Positions 16,681-18,515 of a stretch of 18,515 nucleotides of DNA are shown piece after piece. Both the position numbers and the translations under genes were made by a program. The DNA comes from an uncultured Burkholderiales bacterium (GTDB lineage: Bacteria; Pseudomonadota; Gammaproteobacteria; Burkholderiales; Burkholderiaceae_D). The stretch is taken from assembly GCA_937872165.1 (NCBI GenBank), contig CALMOR010000142.1:1-18515 (forward strand). Direction: 5' to 3'. Each line of letters starts with the position of its first letter. Position 1 is the stretch's first letter. Below the pieces are notes generated by a model that had not been told where the DNA came from, did not search any database, and saw only the letters and a program-made list of their open reading frames with translations.

Positions 16681-16732
16681 TTGCCGGCAAGAGGTATGTC
16701 TTATATAAGACCCATGAAATTAGGCCTAACAA
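16681..16732 (-). promoter_or_regulatory. aceA: aceA promoter/operator region with three palindromes
   Basis: An AT-rich island about 100 bases upstream of aceA holds perfect palindromes TTGCCGGCAA (16681-16690), GTCTTATATAAGAC (16698-16711) and TTAGGCCTAA (16720-16729). On the minus strand TTGTTA (16732-16727) and TATATA (16707-16702, spacer 19) or TTATAT (spacer 18) form a plausible promoter, so the 14-bp palindrome would cover the -10. This is the arrangement of a repressor site; the regulator is not identified. Confidence 0.55.
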
Positions 16733-16821
16733 TCAGTCGGTTGACTCTTGCGTTTTGCATGGTGAAGGCGATATTTCATGATGCGGGATGCCGATGGGGT
16801 GCGGTCGACGATCGACCGACG

Positions 16822-16847
16822 AAAAAACGGCCGCTGATCGCGGCCGT
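16822..16847 (-). terminator. Intrinsic terminator of the dihydrolipoyl-dehydrogenase-like gene
   Basis: Stem CGGCCGC/GCGGCCG (16828-16834 and 16840-16846) with a 5-base loop. On the minus strand a run of six T follows. It lies 30 bases after the stop at 16877 and separates this unit from the aceA promoter. Confidence 0.85.
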
Positions 16848-16876
16848 GGAAATTCGATTGCGGAGCCCCGCACGCG

Positions 16877-18289
16877 TCACGCGGCCCGTCTGACCGGCGC
16901 CTCCGCATCGAGCTTGGCCTGGGTGTCGCGCAACGCGGTCCGCAAGCCCTCCTCGACCACCGGATGATAGAAGGGCATGTCCAGCATCTGGGCGATCGTG
17001 CAGTTCATCTGCAGAGCCCAGGCGAGCAGGTGGCCGATGTGCTCGGCGTCCGGTCCGAACATCTCGGCGCCGAGGAAGCGACCGCTGCCGGTCTCCGCAT
17101 AGATGTGCAGCAGCCCCTGGTTGCGCAACATCACCCGCGATCGTCCCTGGTCCACGAACGAGACGGAGCCGACGACATGCGGCCGATGCTGAACGGCGCG
17201 GTAGCCGTGGCCGACGATGGCGATCTGCGGGTCGGTGAACATGACGCCGAGGCCTGCGCGGCGCAGGCCCTTCCGGACTGCCGGGAAGCGCGCCGCGTTG
17301 TCGCCGGCGATGCGGCCCTCGTCGGCCGCCTCGTGCAACACGGGAACGTCGTTGTTGACGTCGCCTGCGATGAAGATCGACGACGAGCCGCATTGCAGCG
17401 TCTCGCGGTCGAAGATCGGGACCGCGTGCGCATTGCGTTCCAGCGACGTGTTCTCGAGTCCGATGTGGCGCACGTTGGGCGCGCGCCCGGTCGCGGCGAG
17501 CAGGTAGTCGAAACGTTCGACCTGATCGGTGCCGTCGAGCGCCTTGTATTCGACGACCACCCGGTCGCCTTCGCGTCGCACGTCGGCATGCGCATCGGTA
17601 TCGAGATAGAACTCGGCGCAGAACACCTTGCGCGCCTCGGCGACGATCGCGGGATCGCCGATCGGGCCGATGCCGCCGCCGCGCCCGAAGACCTTGACCC
17701 GGACTCCGAGTCGATGCAGCGCCTGACCGAGTTCGAGGCCGATGACGCCGGGACCGAAGACCGCGACGCTCTCGGGCAGGTCGGCCAGCTCGAAGATCCG
17801 GTCGTTGGTGATGAGACGGTCGCCGAGCGACTTCCAGATCGGCGGGAAGCTCGGCGTCGATCCGGTGGCGATCACGATCGCCTTCGCGTCGATGGTCGGA
17901 CCGCCGTCGATCGCCAGCGTGTGATCGTCGACGAACGTGGCATGACCGAACACCTTGTCCTGCGCGGGGAGTTCGTCGACGCCGCGCGTGACGAAGCCGA
18001 CGAAGCGGTCGCGCTCGCTGCGGATGCGCGACAGGATCGCCTTGCCGTCGACGACGAGCGGCGCATCGACGGTCATGCCGAAGGCCGGAAGACGCTCGAA
18101 TTGATGCGCGGCCTCCGCCGGAGCGATGAGGAGCTTGCTCGGCATGCAGCCGACGCGCGCACAGGTCGTTCCGTAGACGGTGCTCTCGATCAGGACCGCG
18201 CGCTTGCCTGAGGCCTTGGCGGCGCGATACGCGGCGAGGCCCGCGGTGCCCGCGCCGATGACGGCGACGTCGGTCTCGATGTGCTCCAT
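16877..18289 (-). CDS. Dihydrolipoyl dehydrogenase family flavoprotein (pyridine nucleotide-disulfide oxidoreductase)
   Basis: A 470-residue class I disulfide oxidoreductase. It has an FAD motif GAGTAG (12-17), redox-active cysteines C43 and C48 in TTCARVGCMPSK, a second nucleotide motif VAVFGPGVIGLELGQALHRL, a second FAD motif SIFIAGDVNNDVPVLHEAAD, and the C-terminal dimerisation domain with His442 and Glu447 (YHPVVEEG) as catalytic dyad. All catalytic residues are present. The active-site loop reads GTTCARVGC rather than the GGTCLNVGC of E2/E3-complex dihydrolipoyl dehydrogenases. No E1, E2 or lipoyl domain is nearby. The upstream partner is a glutaredoxin-domain gene 64 bases away on the same strand, so a low-molecular-weight thiol or glutaredoxin system is a more likely partner than a 2-oxoacid complex. 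GAGAG near ATG 18289 may be the ribosome binding site. Confidence 0.9.
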   Translation of the reverse strand: MEHIETDVAVIGAGTAGLAAYRAAKASGKRAVLIESTVYGTTCARVGCMPSKLLIAPAEAAHQFERLPAFGMTVDAPLVVDGKAILSRIRSERDRFVGFVTRGVDELPAQDKVFGHATFVDDHTLAIDGGPTIDAKAIVIATGSTPSFPPIWKSLGDRLITNDRIFELADLPESVAVFGPGVIGLELGQALHRLGVRVKVFGRGGGIGPIGDPAIVAEARKVFCAEFYLDTDAHADVRREGDRVVVEYKALDGTDQVERFDYLLAATGRAPNVRHIGLENTSLERNAHAVPIFDRETLQCGSSSIFIAGDVNNDVPVLHEAADEGRIAGDNAARFPAVRKGLRRAGLGVMFTDPQIAIVGHGYRAVQHRPHVVGSVSFVDQGRSRVMLRNQGLLHIYAETGSGRFLGAEMFGPDAEHIGHLLAWALQMNCTIAQMLDMPFYHPVVEEGLRTALRDTQAKLDAEAPVRRAA

Positions 18290-18319
18290 GGTGTCTCTCA
18301 GCGAGGAGTGGATCGGTCG

Positions 18320-18337
18320 GCGGCCCCGCGGGGCCGC
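18320..18337. repeat. 18-bp GC palindrome between glutaredoxin and flavoprotein genes
   Basis: GCGGCCCCGCGGGGCCGC is a perfect palindrome in the 64-base intercistronic gap. No T-run follows on the minus strand, so it is not an intrinsic terminator for the upstream gene; it may be an RNA-processing or stabilising hairpin. Confidence 0.5.
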
Positions 18338-18353
18338 TCGCTCGCTACCCTTT

Positions 18354-18515
18354 TCAGGCAGCCTTCTTCAGATAGTTCTCGAGGTCGTCGGCGGTGCCGA
18401 TCAGCTCGCCGTTGATGAAGACCTGCGGAACCGTCTTGCCGCCCGAGATGGCCCCGACCGCCTTCGTGCGGACCGTGTGGCCGAGCGGGACCTCGACGTA
18501 TTCCATGCCGGCCTC
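18354..18515 (-). CDS. Glutaredoxin-domain protein, C-terminal end (5' part outside window)
   Basis: Only the last 53 residues are in view. They show the second half of a glutaredoxin fold: EYVEVPLGH, then GGKTVPQVFINGELIGTADD with the conserved cis-Pro (TVPQVFI) and the glutathione-binding G-T-A-D-D segment, ending LENYLKKAA. The CxxC or CxxS active site lies beyond the window. The segment fits a stand-alone glutaredoxin or the C-terminal domain of a peroxiredoxin-glutaredoxin hybrid; the window cannot decide. It is the upstream member of a minus-strand pair with the flavoprotein gene. Confidence 0.85.
   Translation of the reverse strand, partial: EAGMEYVEVPLGHTVRTKAVGAISGGKTVPQVFINGELIGTADDLENYLKKAA

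Noticed and set aside
16681..16893. 70-codon plus-strand frame upstream of aceA
   Set aside because: It runs through the aceA operator region and the flavoprotein terminator and has no family resemblance.

Overview
The window is about 18.5 kb of GC-rich (roughly two thirds G+C by eye) bacterial chromosome, most likely from a betaproteobacterium near Burkholderiales. The clues are a DUF4148 secreted protein and a DUF3460 protein sitting directly before scpA, both characteristic of that group, plus the general style of metG, dcd, mobB and aceA. No plasmid, phage, IS, CRISPR, tRNA or rRNA signature was seen. Most of the window is housekeeping. The unusual material lies in decaying genes, regulatory DNA and one redox gene pair.

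Left part (1-6197). A single-pass membrane protein with a Pro/Ala-rich arm enters from the left edge. It is followed by a RecQ-family helicase with non-standard C-terminal architecture. Next comes a decay zone (3229-5068): a minus-strand winged-helix/TPR regulator broken by four reading-frame changes and an internal deletion, and a plus-strand exported protein with one frameshift. Convergent to that is dcd (dCTP deaminase), followed on the same strand by an orphan mobB.

Middle (6198-11497). A complete ABC exporter (membrane and ATPase domains in one chain) runs rightward. Facing it is a minus-strand DUF4148 gene with an in-frame TAA before its last repeat. The lost tail still reads cleanly up to a good terminator. 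A 571-bp gene-free spacer separates it from metG, which is full length with the C-terminal tRNA-binding domain.

Right part (11498-18515). A consensus TATAAT box, an AAAAAG/CTTTTT inverted repeat and a 7-codon mini-ORF with a strong Shine-Dalgarno precede a quinone oxidoreductase gene. That gene is followed by an acyl-CoA dehydrogenase gene across a REP-like inverted pair, which looks like a catabolic (acyl-CoA) unit. DUF3460 and scpA form a tight pair and end in a hairpin shared with the convergent aceA (isocitrate lyase). The aceA promoter region carries three short palindromes, one of them a 14-bp perfect palindrome overlapping the likely -10. At the right edge is a minus-strand glutaredoxin-domain gene (cut by the window) followed by a dihydrolipoyl-dehydrogenase-like flavoprotein, a probable thiol-redox pair rather than a 2-oxoacid dehydrogenase component.

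I did not find a clearly new multi-gene system. The best leads are the DUF4148 nonsense codon, the aceA palindrome cluster, the mini-ORF/operator leader of the oxidoreductase gene, and the flavoprotein-glutaredoxin pair.
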